From an uncultured Fretibacterium sp. (GTDB taxonomy: Bacteria > Synergistota > Synergistia > Synergistales > Aminobacteriaceae), in contig CAMGZM010000006.1 in the NCBI GenBank assembly GCA_946183145.1, positions 1-64,000 of the forward strand: 64,000 nt of DNA, given 5' to 3'. Within the stretch, counting starts at the first letter, position 1. Each line of letters opens with the position of its first letter. This document shows, in pieces, positions 16,709-24,146 of the stretch. Made by a program: the position numbers and the translations under genes. The notes under the pieces are model-generated. The model ran no database searches. It was given only the letters and a program-made list of their open reading frames with translations, and was not told where the DNA came from.

Positions 16709-17656
16709 TCACTTGAACATGTCAAGCACAAGCTCACTGACTTTCACGCCGTCTTTAGCGCGTATTACGTCCGCAATTTTCTCCATGCCTATGCGGTCAA
16801 TTATCCCGTTGATTTTCTCGAACGCGTCAATATTCGCCTGAGTCTCTTTGAACGGGTCTTCACGAATCGGGAACGTGTCAAAGAATACAACTCCCTGATA
16901 GTTATACTTCCTGAGATAATATATGAACTCCAGCGCCAAAACGGGATTCACTGAGCCGAAAATCATCCCGCTGTCCTGCCATCCGTAGCCGTCATTCATG
17001 TGAAGTCCGAAAAGTTTTCCCCTCCGCGCCGCAAGTGCGATTCCGAATGACGGGTTGTCGTGCTTCATTAACATGTGGCAGAAGTCGAGAGTGCAGCCGA
17101 CATTATCCCGCGCAATTTCCTCAAGAAGATACATTGTCATTCCGGTGCTGTCGACCATCGCAAAATTACGTTCCTCGTAGGGCTTGTACTCAATCGATAT
17201 TCTGATCTCCTTTTTGCCCTCTGAACCCGCAGCGTAATCCGCAACATCTCTCACGCCTTCTACAATTTGCTCCCATGCCCGCGAGTAATCCATCTGAAAC
17301 GGGTAATCAAAGCCATCATTCTCAAGCCACAAAGTTACTACAGAGCCGTCAAGTTTTCTGCAAATGTCAACAGCTTCACGGCACATTGTGATAACTTTTT
17401 CGCGTGTTTTGGGATTCTCGTTCGTGAAATCTCCGGGCTTGAAGTCAGCACCACGCCAGCGAACTGCGAGTCCGTTCACGCCCAAATGCTTTTTGCGCCG
17501 GATTATTTCCTCGATGTCATAGCCCGTGAAATGTTCGGGGTAATTGAACTCAAGGTGTGTTATTCCCTTCATGTTCGTGTAGCTGTCTATTGCGTCATAA
17601 ACAGTTGCATTCTTGAACACAAAGGAGTTGAAACGCCCTGCATACTTGAATGACAT
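16709..17656 (-). CDS. Sugar isomerase/epimerase-like TIM-barrel protein
   Basis: A 315-residue xylose-isomerase-like TIM barrel (AP endonuclease 2 superfamily), first gene of the sugar operon. Metal-binding candidates are the Glu of ISIEYKP, the Asp and His of TLDFCHM and the His of LHMND. At the last strand, where relatives usually have Glu, FFDTFP offers Asp. Relatives include D-psicose 3-epimerase and L-rhamnose isomerase, so it likely interconverts the incoming sugar. The exact reaction is not readable. SD AGAGAG lies upstream of ATG 17656, and a good promoter lies at 17712-17741. Confidence 0.75.
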   Translation of the reverse strand: MSFKYAGRFNSFVFKNATVYDAIDSYTNMKGITHLEFNYPEHFTGYDIEEIIRRKKHLGVNGLAVRWRGADFKPGDFTNENPKTREKVITMCREAVDICRKLDGSVVTLWLENDGFDYPFQMDYSRAWEQIVEGVRDVADYAAGSEGKKEIRISIEYKPYEERNFAMVDSTGMTMYLLEEIARDNVGCTLDFCHMLMKHDNPSFGIALAARRGKLFGLHMNDGYGWQDSGMIFGSVNPVLALEFIYYLRKYNYQGVVFFDTFPIREDPFKETQANIDAFEKINGIIDRIGMEKIADVIRAKDGVKVSELVLDMFK

Positions 17657-17711
17657 AGTTTCATCTCTCTTCGGGTGAATAATATTTTATTGTCAAAATT
17701 TGGATGAATGA

Positions 17712-17741
17712 ATATTACACTACGATAACAATTTTTTGCAA
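17712..17741 (-). promoter_or_regulatory. Promoter of the nine-gene sugar operon
   Basis: Minus strand -35 TTGCAA (17741-17736) and -10 TAATAT (17717-17712), spacer 18 nt. The transcript start would be about 50 nt before the isomerase ATG. No operator is evident apart from AT-rich flanks. Confidence 0.65.
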
Positions 17742-17764
17742 GCGTCATTAACGCAGAGACGTAC

Positions 17765-17794
17765 AAAAAATCCCCCCGCCATAAAAACGAGGGG
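17765..17794 (-). terminator. galU operon terminator
   Basis: Minus strand CCCCTCG, a short loop, then CGGGGGG and ATTTTTT, 29 nt past the galU stop. It ends the pyk-cdaA-cdaR-glmM-galU transcript before the sugar operon promoter. Confidence 0.8.
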
Positions 17795-17822
17795 AAATAT
17801 ATTTCACACGCTGTTAATGATG

Positions 17823-18680
17823 TCAGTTATTCTTCACGATATTCATCACGACTTCACGGAGTTCATCATCGTCAAGCGCGAGCTGAATATTTGCGCTCAA
17901 CCATCCCTTTTGAGTCCCGCAATCGAAACGCCGTCCCTCATAGACGACTCCCCAAACGGGTTCACGTTTTGCGAGTTCGCGTATTGCGTCCGTGAGCTGA
18001 ATCTCTCCTCCTGCGCCTGCCTGCTGTGTGTGAAGCAGCGGGAAAATCTCCGGGGATAATACATATCTTCCCATGATGGCGTAACGTGAAGGAGCGTCGG
18101 CTAATTTCGGTTTCTCTATCATGTCATTGATTCGGAAAATTCCCGGCTCTTTCTCCTCGCCTGATGCGATTCCGTAGCGTGATACGTCTTTGTCCTCTAC
18201 ATGCTCAAGTGCTACTACGCTTCCGCCGAGTCTCTCATGTACTTTCACAAGCTGAGACAGAACAGGCACATCACCGACAAATACATCATCAGGGAGAATC
18301 ACGCCGAAATATTCGCCCTTGCAGACAGGCTCACCGCATAATACTGCATGGCCGAGTCCTAAAGGTTCACGCTGACGGATGTACATTATTTCAGCCATCT
18401 CTGAGATTCGAATTATCTTGTAGTAAAGCTCAAGTTTTCCGCGACTCTTCAAAATCTCTTCAAGCTCAAATGAACGGTCAAAATAATTTTCGATTGAACG
18501 CTTTGTACGCCCCGTTATCATAACAATATCTTCACAGCCGGAAGCTAAAGCCTCTTCAACGCCGTATGATATTATCGGCCTGTTCACAAGAGGCAGCATT
18601 TCTTTTGCGATCTCTTTTGTTACGGGCAGAAACCTCGTGCCTAATCCCGCGACAGGAAAAAGGCATTTCTTCACGGTCAT
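17823..18680 (-). CDS. galU: UTP-glucose-1-phosphate uridylyltransferase
   Basis: Makes UDP-glucose from glucose-1-phosphate and UTP in the cytoplasm. The 285-residue protein begins MTVKKCLFPVAGLGTRFLPV with the nucleotidyltransferase GLGTRFLP motif, then TKEIAKEMLPLVNRP, GLGHAVLCGEP and IMGRYVLSPEIF. ATG 18680 is chosen over the in-frame start 21 nt upstream because AGAGGAGAG lies about 9 nt before it. It starts 14 nt after the glmM stop. The ugd gene at the right edge uses its product. Confidence 0.93.
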   Translation of the reverse strand: MTVKKCLFPVAGLGTRFLPVTKEIAKEMLPLVNRPIISYGVEEALASGCEDIVMITGRTKRSIENYFDRSFELEEILKSRGKLELYYKIIRISEMAEIMYIRQREPLGLGHAVLCGEPVCKGEYFGVILPDDVFVGDVPVLSQLVKVHERLGGSVVALEHVEDKDVSRYGIASGEEKEPGIFRINDMIEKPKLADAPSRYAIMGRYVLSPEIFPLLHTQQAGAGGEIQLTDAIRELAKREPVWGVVYEGRRFDCGTQKGWLSANIQLALDDDELREVVMNIVKNN

Positions 18681-18694
18681 AATTTTTCTCTCCT

Positions 18695-20020
18695 CTAGCA
18701 AAATTCTTTGAGCCTTGATGATAATATTGCTGATAATTCTTCAACGGTTTCAAGTTCAGGAGCTTCAACGAGGATTCGTAACAGGGGTTCTGTTCCTGAT
18801 GTGCGTATGAAGATTCTTCCGTTTGTGATTCGTTCTGTGTACTCTGCTACAATAGCATTAACTGAGTCCATGTCAACACTTTCACGCGGACGAATCAGCG
18901 CAAGATTCGTGAGCCTCTGAGGATAACGCCCGAATCTGTCAGCGAGAGTCGAAACATTTTCGCCCAAATCGTGAACAGCATTAAGGAACAGCATCGCCGT
19001 GCATAATCCGTCGCCTGTTGACGTGAAATCGCTCGCTATTATGTGGCCTGACTGTTCGCCGCCGAGTCCTGCTCCTGATTCGCGCATTGTCTCAAGCACA
19101 TATCTATCACCGACAGGGCAGCGGAGAGTCTTTATTCCCTCATCGGAAAAATGTGCTTCAAGTGCCATATTGCTCATGACAGTAACAACAACTTTGTCAT
19201 TTCCCGAAAATTTTTTGAGCCATCGTCCCAATACCCACAGGATAATATCGCCGTCAATGATCCGCCCTTTGTCATCTGAGATTAATACGCGATCCGCATC
19301 TCCGTCAAACGCAAAGCCTAATGACATTCCGTTTTTCACGACATAGCTTGTGAGATTAGCCATGTGCATGACTCCGCAATCACGATTGATGTTGAGGCCG
19401 TCAAAATCCTGTGAGATGATTTTCGTATTGAGCTGTGAAAATTTTGTTGCGTCAACGAGAACGGGAACGCTCATAGCTGAAGCACCGTCAGCGCAGTCAA
19501 AAGCAACGTTATTCATCACGGCTTCAGGGTTAAGGAGCGAGGCAATATGAAGCGCGTAATCCTTCACGAGGCCGGGAGAGTCGTAAACGCGTCCGACATT
19601 GTGAGATGTATTGCGTTCGTCCCGCGACAAAAATTCTTCAACGGCTAATTCTTCATCGTCTGAGAGCTTGCAACCGTCAGAACCCAAAAATTTTATGCCG
19701 TTATACTCTGCGGGATTGTGGGACGCACTGATCACTGCTCCACCGTCAGCACCTAAAACCTTAACCGCATAGCTTACGCCGGGAGTCGGATTTATTCCCG
19801 TCAAATATACTTCTGCGCCTTCCGAACTCATGCCGGAGTAAAGCGCGCCTTCAAGCATTCGCCCGCTCAAGCGTGTATCACATCCGATTACGATTCTTTT
19901 TCCGTGCGTGAAGCGTATGAATGCCCTTCCGAGTCTGAGCGCAATTTCTGGAGTCATGTTGCCGGTGTTGGCGAGGTCTCGTACTCCGTCAGTGCCGAAA
20001 AGTTTACGTTCTTTAGCCAA
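18695..20020 (-). CDS. glmM: Phosphoglucosamine mutase
   Basis: Converts glucosamine-6-phosphate to glucosamine-1-phosphate for UDP-GlcNAc and peptidoglycan. The 441-residue alpha-D-phosphohexomutase begins RKLFGTDGVRDLANTG, has the catalytic phosphoserine loop VISASHNPAEYNG (about residues 96-108), the metal loop FAFDGDADR near 240 and the sugar-binding GGEQSGHI near 320. The start is TTG with GGAGG about 10 nt upstream. The cdaA-cdaR-glmM order is conserved in Firmicutes, where GlmM binds and inhibits CdaA. Confidence 0.95.
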   Translation of the reverse strand: MAKERKLFGTDGVRDLANTGNMTPEIALRLGRAFIRFTHGKRIVIGCDTRLSGRMLEGALYSGMSSEGAEVYLTGINPTPGVSYAVKVLGADGGAVISASHNPAEYNGIKFLGSDGCKLSDDEELAVEEFLSRDERNTSHNVGRVYDSPGLVKDYALHIASLLNPEAVMNNVAFDCADGASAMSVPVLVDATKFSQLNTKIISQDFDGLNINRDCGVMHMANLTSYVVKNGMSLGFAFDGDADRVLISDDKGRIIDGDIILWVLGRWLKKFSGNDKVVVTVMSNMALEAHFSDEGIKTLRCPVGDRYVLETMRESGAGLGGEQSGHIIASDFTSTGDGLCTAMLFLNAVHDLGENVSTLADRFGRYPQRLTNLALIRPRESVDMDSVNAIVAEYTERITNGRIFIRTSGTEPLLRILVEAPELETVEELSAILSSRLKEFC

Positions 20021-20052
20021 ATGTAATCATCCTCCGTTCAAATATGAATATT

Positions 20053-20079
20053 CCCCCTTATAATTCGCGTACAAGGGGG
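20053..20079 (-). terminator. Hairpin between cdaR and glmM
   Basis: CCCCCTT (20053-20059) and AAGGGGG (20073-20079) form a 7-bp stem. The minus-strand tail AATATTCATATTT is only moderately U-rich, so partial termination or RNA protection is more likely than full termination. Confidence 0.45.
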
Positions 20080-20088
20080 AATGAATTT

Positions 20089-21327
20089 TCAGCGTACTGC
20101 TTTTGTGTTTACTGTGATGTTCTGAGGCTCAATGCGCACGATCCTGAATAAATCCTGCGAGGGCATTTCCGTTCTCACTGGAATCGTTGCGGGAGTCATA
20201 AATATGTTCGTCATGTCAGCAAAAACTTTCAGCCCTGCATTTTCGGGGTCAAGGCTCTCAATCAGTGAGGGCTTCCCGTCAACCGTAACAGTAACGCTTG
20301 AGGGGCTGCACTGCCAGTTTTGCGGCGAATCCGTTCCGCGAAGCTCAACAGGAATCCCGCGAATCATTTTCTCCGCATGTGCCTCGCTTAGGTGTATGCT
20401 GACTTTCACGGCTGAAGTGTTCACGAGCGAGACTCCGTTTATTTCCGGCTGCCTTAACGGTGAGACTATAACGCTGTCTTTGTTCATGGCCGAAATCTCT
20501 ATTATCCCGGTGTCAACTGCTTCAACTTTTGCGAGGTCTTCTGCTTTTCCCTCTATCTGTACTTCTGAAGGGTCTGTAACGATTGAGCGGACCTCGTAAT
20601 CTGAGTCCAATTTTCCCGCAAGACGAACGACAACAGGAACTCTTTTTCGCGGCAATCCTCTTGCAATGCTCCCGCTGAATCTCACTTGTGCAGGCTCAAT
20701 TGTTACTGTGCCTTCAAAGGGTTCTGACTGCGAGAATTTTACGGGCATGAGCAAATCATTTCCGGCTTGAAGCTCCTCAACTGTAGGAGTGATTCGGACG
20801 CTTCCGACTTTCGCAACGTCATCCTCTGCTCCCTTTATGCCGACTTCACGCGGAACAATCTCGACTCCCTCGATGTAATGTCCTTCCGGGATATTCTGAG
20901 GGAGAATCGTCTCTACTGTCATAAGCCTCGTAACCTGCCTCACTATGTCAAGAGTCGTCTGTGATGGGAAACATGATACAAGCGTCAAGTTTATGGGCAT
21001 TTCTACATTGATGTTTACGGTGTATCTTTTTCCGGGCAATAAATTTCTCGCGTCAACAAATGCCTTCACGTTATTGTAGTCAAGATTCATCATCTCTTCT
21101 TCAGGGCCTCGGAGTTCAACGTCAACTTCTGACAATTTCCCGCGCAATATTGCCTGTGAATCGAGTCCGCGATATTCGAGGGGACATGTGAATTTGAGGT
21201 TTATATACGCGCTTTCCTCAAGCCCGGTTACGTATACCCACATTAACACGGCGGTTACGATTGAGATCAGCCACAAAGCCCAGGGAGATGTTAATATTTC
21301 GTTGAGGTCAAAACTTTTCAGCTTCAT
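20089..21327 (-). CDS. cdaR: YbbR-domain regulator of diadenylate cyclase (CdaR)
   Basis: A 412-residue membrane-anchored protein with one N-terminal transmembrane segment (SPWALWLISIVTAVLMWVYV) and an extracytoplasmic region made of repeated YbbR beta domains (about four, each with an LRGPEE-, VEGKAEDL- or IKGAEDDV-like end). In Firmicutes CdaR binds and modulates CdaA. Its ATG overlaps the cdaA stop by 4 nt (ATGA), supporting coupled synthesis of the complex. Confidence 0.9.
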   Translation of the reverse strand: MKLKSFDLNEILTSPWALWLISIVTAVLMWVYVTGLEESAYINLKFTCPLEYRGLDSQAILRGKLSEVDVELRGPEEEMMNLDYNNVKAFVDARNLLPGKRYTVNINVEMPINLTLVSCFPSQTTLDIVRQVTRLMTVETILPQNIPEGHYIEGVEIVPREVGIKGAEDDVAKVGSVRITPTVEELQAGNDLLMPVKFSQSEPFEGTVTIEPAQVRFSGSIARGLPRKRVPVVVRLAGKLDSDYEVRSIVTDPSEVQIEGKAEDLAKVEAVDTGIIEISAMNKDSVIVSPLRQPEINGVSLVNTSAVKVSIHLSEAHAEKMIRGIPVELRGTDSPQNWQCSPSSVTVTVDGKPSLIESLDPENAGLKVFADMTNIFMTPATIPVRTEMPSQDLFRIVRIEPQNITVNTKAVR

Positions 21328-22181
21328 TTTACGAGTCCTCCCGCGTCCTGCTCAACTTTCTTAACCCAGAATATATTTGACAGCGCATTAGCAAAAGCCT
21401 TCCAGCCCGTCAAAACCTGTTCGCCCGCAAAGTAATGCCGCAATAATTTTTCGACCTGAAAATCCTTGATGTTCTTTGAGAGTCTTCCCTTTACAGCAAG
21501 TGAGATGTCTCCGCGTTCCTCCGATACGATAATCACAATCGCGTCTGACACTTCAGAGATTCCGAGAGCGGCGCGGTGCCTTGTTCCGTACCATCGTGAT
21601 ATTTCGGGAGCGTCAGCAAGAGGCAGGTAACACCCTCCCGCAATCAGCTTGTACTTGTCGAGAATTAATGCTCCGTCATGAAGCGGGTTGTCCTTCCAGA
21701 AAATAGAGATGATTAATTCCTGCGTGATTTTCGCGTTGAGGTGTATTGCTGTCTCTGTGTAATCGCCGAGTCCTACATTCTGCTGAAACACTAAAAGCGC
21801 GCCTATCTTGTGAGCTTTGAGATAACTTAGCGCGCCCGTGATCTGACTCACTCTGACTTCTGCCTCATCTGATGACATTCTGCGTTTTGCGTAAATTTGT
21901 CCCTTTCCGAGTTCCTCAAGCATTTTGCGTAACTCCGGCTGAAACACAATCGGAATTGCGAGGCTCAATGCAAGAAGAGTCGTCTGCAAAAACCACGTCA
22001 GCAAACGAAACCGCAGAAATATCGCAACACCCAGTAACAGCACAAGTATCAACACACCTTTGATGAGCTGTATTGCCCTCGTTCCAACAAGCACGACAAG
22101 TATACGGTAAATGATGAATGATACGATCGCAATATCAATGAGGCTGCGGAAATTTACGAGATTAACGAGATTCGGGAGCAT
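21324..22181 (-). CDS. cdaA: Diadenylate cyclase CdaA
   Basis: Makes c-di-AMP from two ATP at the inner membrane. The 285-residue protein has three N-terminal membrane helices (about residues 14-80) and a DAC domain with LHDGALIL (DGA at 169-171) and RHRAALG (RHR at 201-203), the two signature motifs. Its ATG overlaps the pyruvate kinase stop (TAATG). c-di-AMP controls potassium and osmolyte transport and, in several bacteria, central metabolism, so coupling to pyk is notable. Confidence 0.95.
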   Translation of the reverse strand: MLPNLVNLVNFRSLIDIAIVSFIIYRILVVLVGTRAIQLIKGVLILVLLLGVAIFLRFRLLTWFLQTTLLALSLAIPIVFQPELRKMLEELGKGQIYAKRRMSSDEAEVRVSQITGALSYLKAHKIGALLVFQQNVGLGDYTETAIHLNAKITQELIISIFWKDNPLHDGALILDKYKLIAGGCYLPLADAPEISRWYGTRHRAALGISEVSDAIVIIVSEERGDISLAVKGRLSKNIKDFQVEKLLRHYFAGEQVLTGWKAFANALSNIFWVKKVEQDAGGLVK

Positions 22182-23950
22182 TACACAACGAGCCTTACGA
22201 CACCGCGATAAACTAATCCCCTTGTGCCGTCAATCGAAACTATATCGTCATCCATCAGAGTCGAAAAAGCATCAGCAACACCGACAATGCACGGAAGGTT
22301 GTAATCCATCGCCAGTGAATTACCCTCAGAGAACAATAACCCGCTCTCAAACAATACAGCTCCGACTTTCGGGAGAACAGGCCGGTATTCCTCGCTCAGC
22401 TGACGAACAACGAGAATACAGCCGGGAGTCGCTTTGTCTATTGCTTCCTGAGGAGTCCGGGCAATGCAGACTTTTCCGGAGGCGTTTTTCTGCGACAAAG
22501 GAGTCCCCGATAAAAGTATCGTTCCTGTTGTGAGGACTTCAACAACGTTTGTTGACCCGGGGCGGCCTACGGGTATTCCTGCGGTGATGACAACAAGCTC
22601 GCCTTCGGGCAAAAGTTTTTCGCGCACGCAAGTTGTTACGGCTTCACGTGCTGCAACGTTTATGTCTGACATTTCGGAGAGCCTCACGGGGTGAACTCCC
22701 CACACTAACGCAAGCTCGCGCCATGTCTGCTGTGAAGGTGTGAGTCCTAAGATGGGGCATTCGGGGCGGTGTTTGCTGATCATTTTTGCGGTTAATCCTG
22801 AACGTGATAATGAGATTATTGCGGGGGCGTTTATCTGTTTTGCGATTAACACTGCTGCTCCTGATACTGCGTCAGGCACGGGGATTCCTTCAAGCTCTAA
22901 AGGATTCTGCTCGTTGTTCTTGTGATTTCCCCAAATCTGCAACTCTTTCTCGGCTCTGTCTACAATCTTCCTCATTGTCGCGACTGCCTGAACGGGATAA
23001 TTTCCTGAAGCTGTTTCTCCCGACAACATTACCGCGTCCGTTCCGTCAAGTACGGCGTTCGATACGTCAGAGGCTTCTGCGCGTGTAGGTCTGGGATTGC
23101 GAATCATCGAGTCGAGCATCTGAGTCGCAACGATAACGGCTTTTCCTCTTACCCGGCACATCTCAATGATTCTCTTCTGGACTAACGGCACATCCTCAGT
23201 CGCAATTTCAACGCCCAAATCACCGCGCGCAACCATTACGCCGTCAACAACATCTACAATCTCCGCAAAATTGTCGACAGCCTGACGAGTCTCAATCTTC
23301 GCAAGAATCTTCATTCCGCTTCCGTATTCACGAATGAGTCGGCGTACTTCTACAATGTCCTGCCGTGTCTTGACGAATGAGACCGCTAAATACTCCATGC
23401 CGTGCTGAATGCCCCATGCAATGTCCTGCTTGTCTTTCTCGCTCAATGCCGGAAGTGTTATGTCAGCTCCGGGAAGATTTATGCCTTTCGTGTTTCGCAA
23501 TGGGCCTCCTACAATCACCTTGCAGGTTACTTCATCGCCTTCAACCTTTTCGACTTCAAGATTCAAAGTTCCGTCATCGATATAGATATTTTGTCCGGGC
23601 TTCACTTCCTGCGCCAAAAGTTTGTAGTTTACCCAGAATTTTTCCGGCGTTCCTTCAAATGCTTCATCACATGATGATATTATGACTTTTGCTCCCTGAA
23701 TGAGCTGAATTTCTCCGTCCTTCATATGTCCCGTGCGAATCTCAGGGCCTTTTGTGTCAAGCAATGCGGCTATAGGTTTCTTCACTGAGCGTTCGACTCT
23801 GCGAATCAGCTTGAGCTTCTTTTCGTGGCCGTCATAATCTCCGTGCGAGAAATTGAGTCGCGCTACATTCATTCCGGCTTCAGCCATTGCCTTTAACGTT
23901 TCGTAGTTGTCGCTTGCAGGTCCGATTGTGCATACGATTTTCACAAACAT
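22181..23950 (-). CDS. pyk: Pyruvate kinase with C-terminal PEP-utiliser-like domain
   Basis: Converts phosphoenolpyruvate and ADP to pyruvate and ATP. The 589-residue enzyme has VCTIGPASDN, the K-containing MEYLAVSFVKTRQD, the signature ILAKIETRQAVDNF and the metal-binding region VMVARGDLGVE. Residues after about 480 form an extra domain like the Bacillus pyruvate kinase extension, related to the mobile domain of PEP synthase. Its usual TSHA histidine motif is absent (FSEGNSLAMDY instead), so it is likely structural. SD GGAGG is 9 nt from the ATG. First gene of the pyk-cdaA-cdaR-glmM-galU cluster. Confidence 0.95.
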   Translation of the reverse strand: MFVKIVCTIGPASDNYETLKAMAEAGMNVARLNFSHGDYDGHEKKLKLIRRVERSVKKPIAALLDTKGPEIRTGHMKDGEIQLIQGAKVIISSCDEAFEGTPEKFWVNYKLLAQEVKPGQNIYIDDGTLNLEVEKVEGDEVTCKVIVGGPLRNTKGINLPGADITLPALSEKDKQDIAWGIQHGMEYLAVSFVKTRQDIVEVRRLIREYGSGMKILAKIETRQAVDNFAEIVDVVDGVMVARGDLGVEIATEDVPLVQKRIIEMCRVRGKAVIVATQMLDSMIRNPRPTRAEASDVSNAVLDGTDAVMLSGETASGNYPVQAVATMRKIVDRAEKELQIWGNHKNNEQNPLELEGIPVPDAVSGAAVLIAKQINAPAIISLSRSGLTAKMISKHRPECPILGLTPSQQTWRELALVWGVHPVRLSEMSDINVAAREAVTTCVREKLLPEGELVVITAGIPVGRPGSTNVVEVLTTGTILLSGTPLSQKNASGKVCIARTPQEAIDKATPGCILVVRQLSEEYRPVLPKVGAVLFESGLLFSEGNSLAMDYNLPCIVGVADAFSTLMDDDIVSIDGTRGLVYRGVVRLVV

Positions 23951-23991
23951 GATTTAGTTTCCTCCCTCTTGAAGTTTTCTATGATGACTGA

Positions 23992-23997
23992 ATTATA
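23992..23997 (-). promoter_or_regulatory. -10 element for the pyk-cdaA cluster
   Basis: A perfect minus-strand TATAAT preceded by CCTG, about 42 nt upstream of the pyk ATG. No convincing -35 is visible 16-18 nt upstream. The rest of the 23951-24146 gap holds only the dnaE terminator. Confidence 0.45.
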
Positions 23998-24094
23998 CAG
24001 GCAAAATATTTTTGTGAGTCTTGATTGTGAGTCAGTATTACTGATTCGTTTTTGACATGGCCGGGTAAAAATTTCACGCGCAAAAAACAAACAA

Positions 24095-24128
24095 AAGTCC
24101 TTCCCCCAAATTTTCAGGAGAAGGACTT
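24095..24128 (-). terminator. dnaE operon terminator
   Basis: Perfect 9-bp arms AAGTCCTTC (24095-24103) and GAAGGACTT (24120-24128), followed on the minus strand by TTGTTTGTTTTTT, 19 nt past the dnaE stop. Confidence 0.85.
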
Positions 24129-24146
24129 AATCTCACGCCGCGAATC

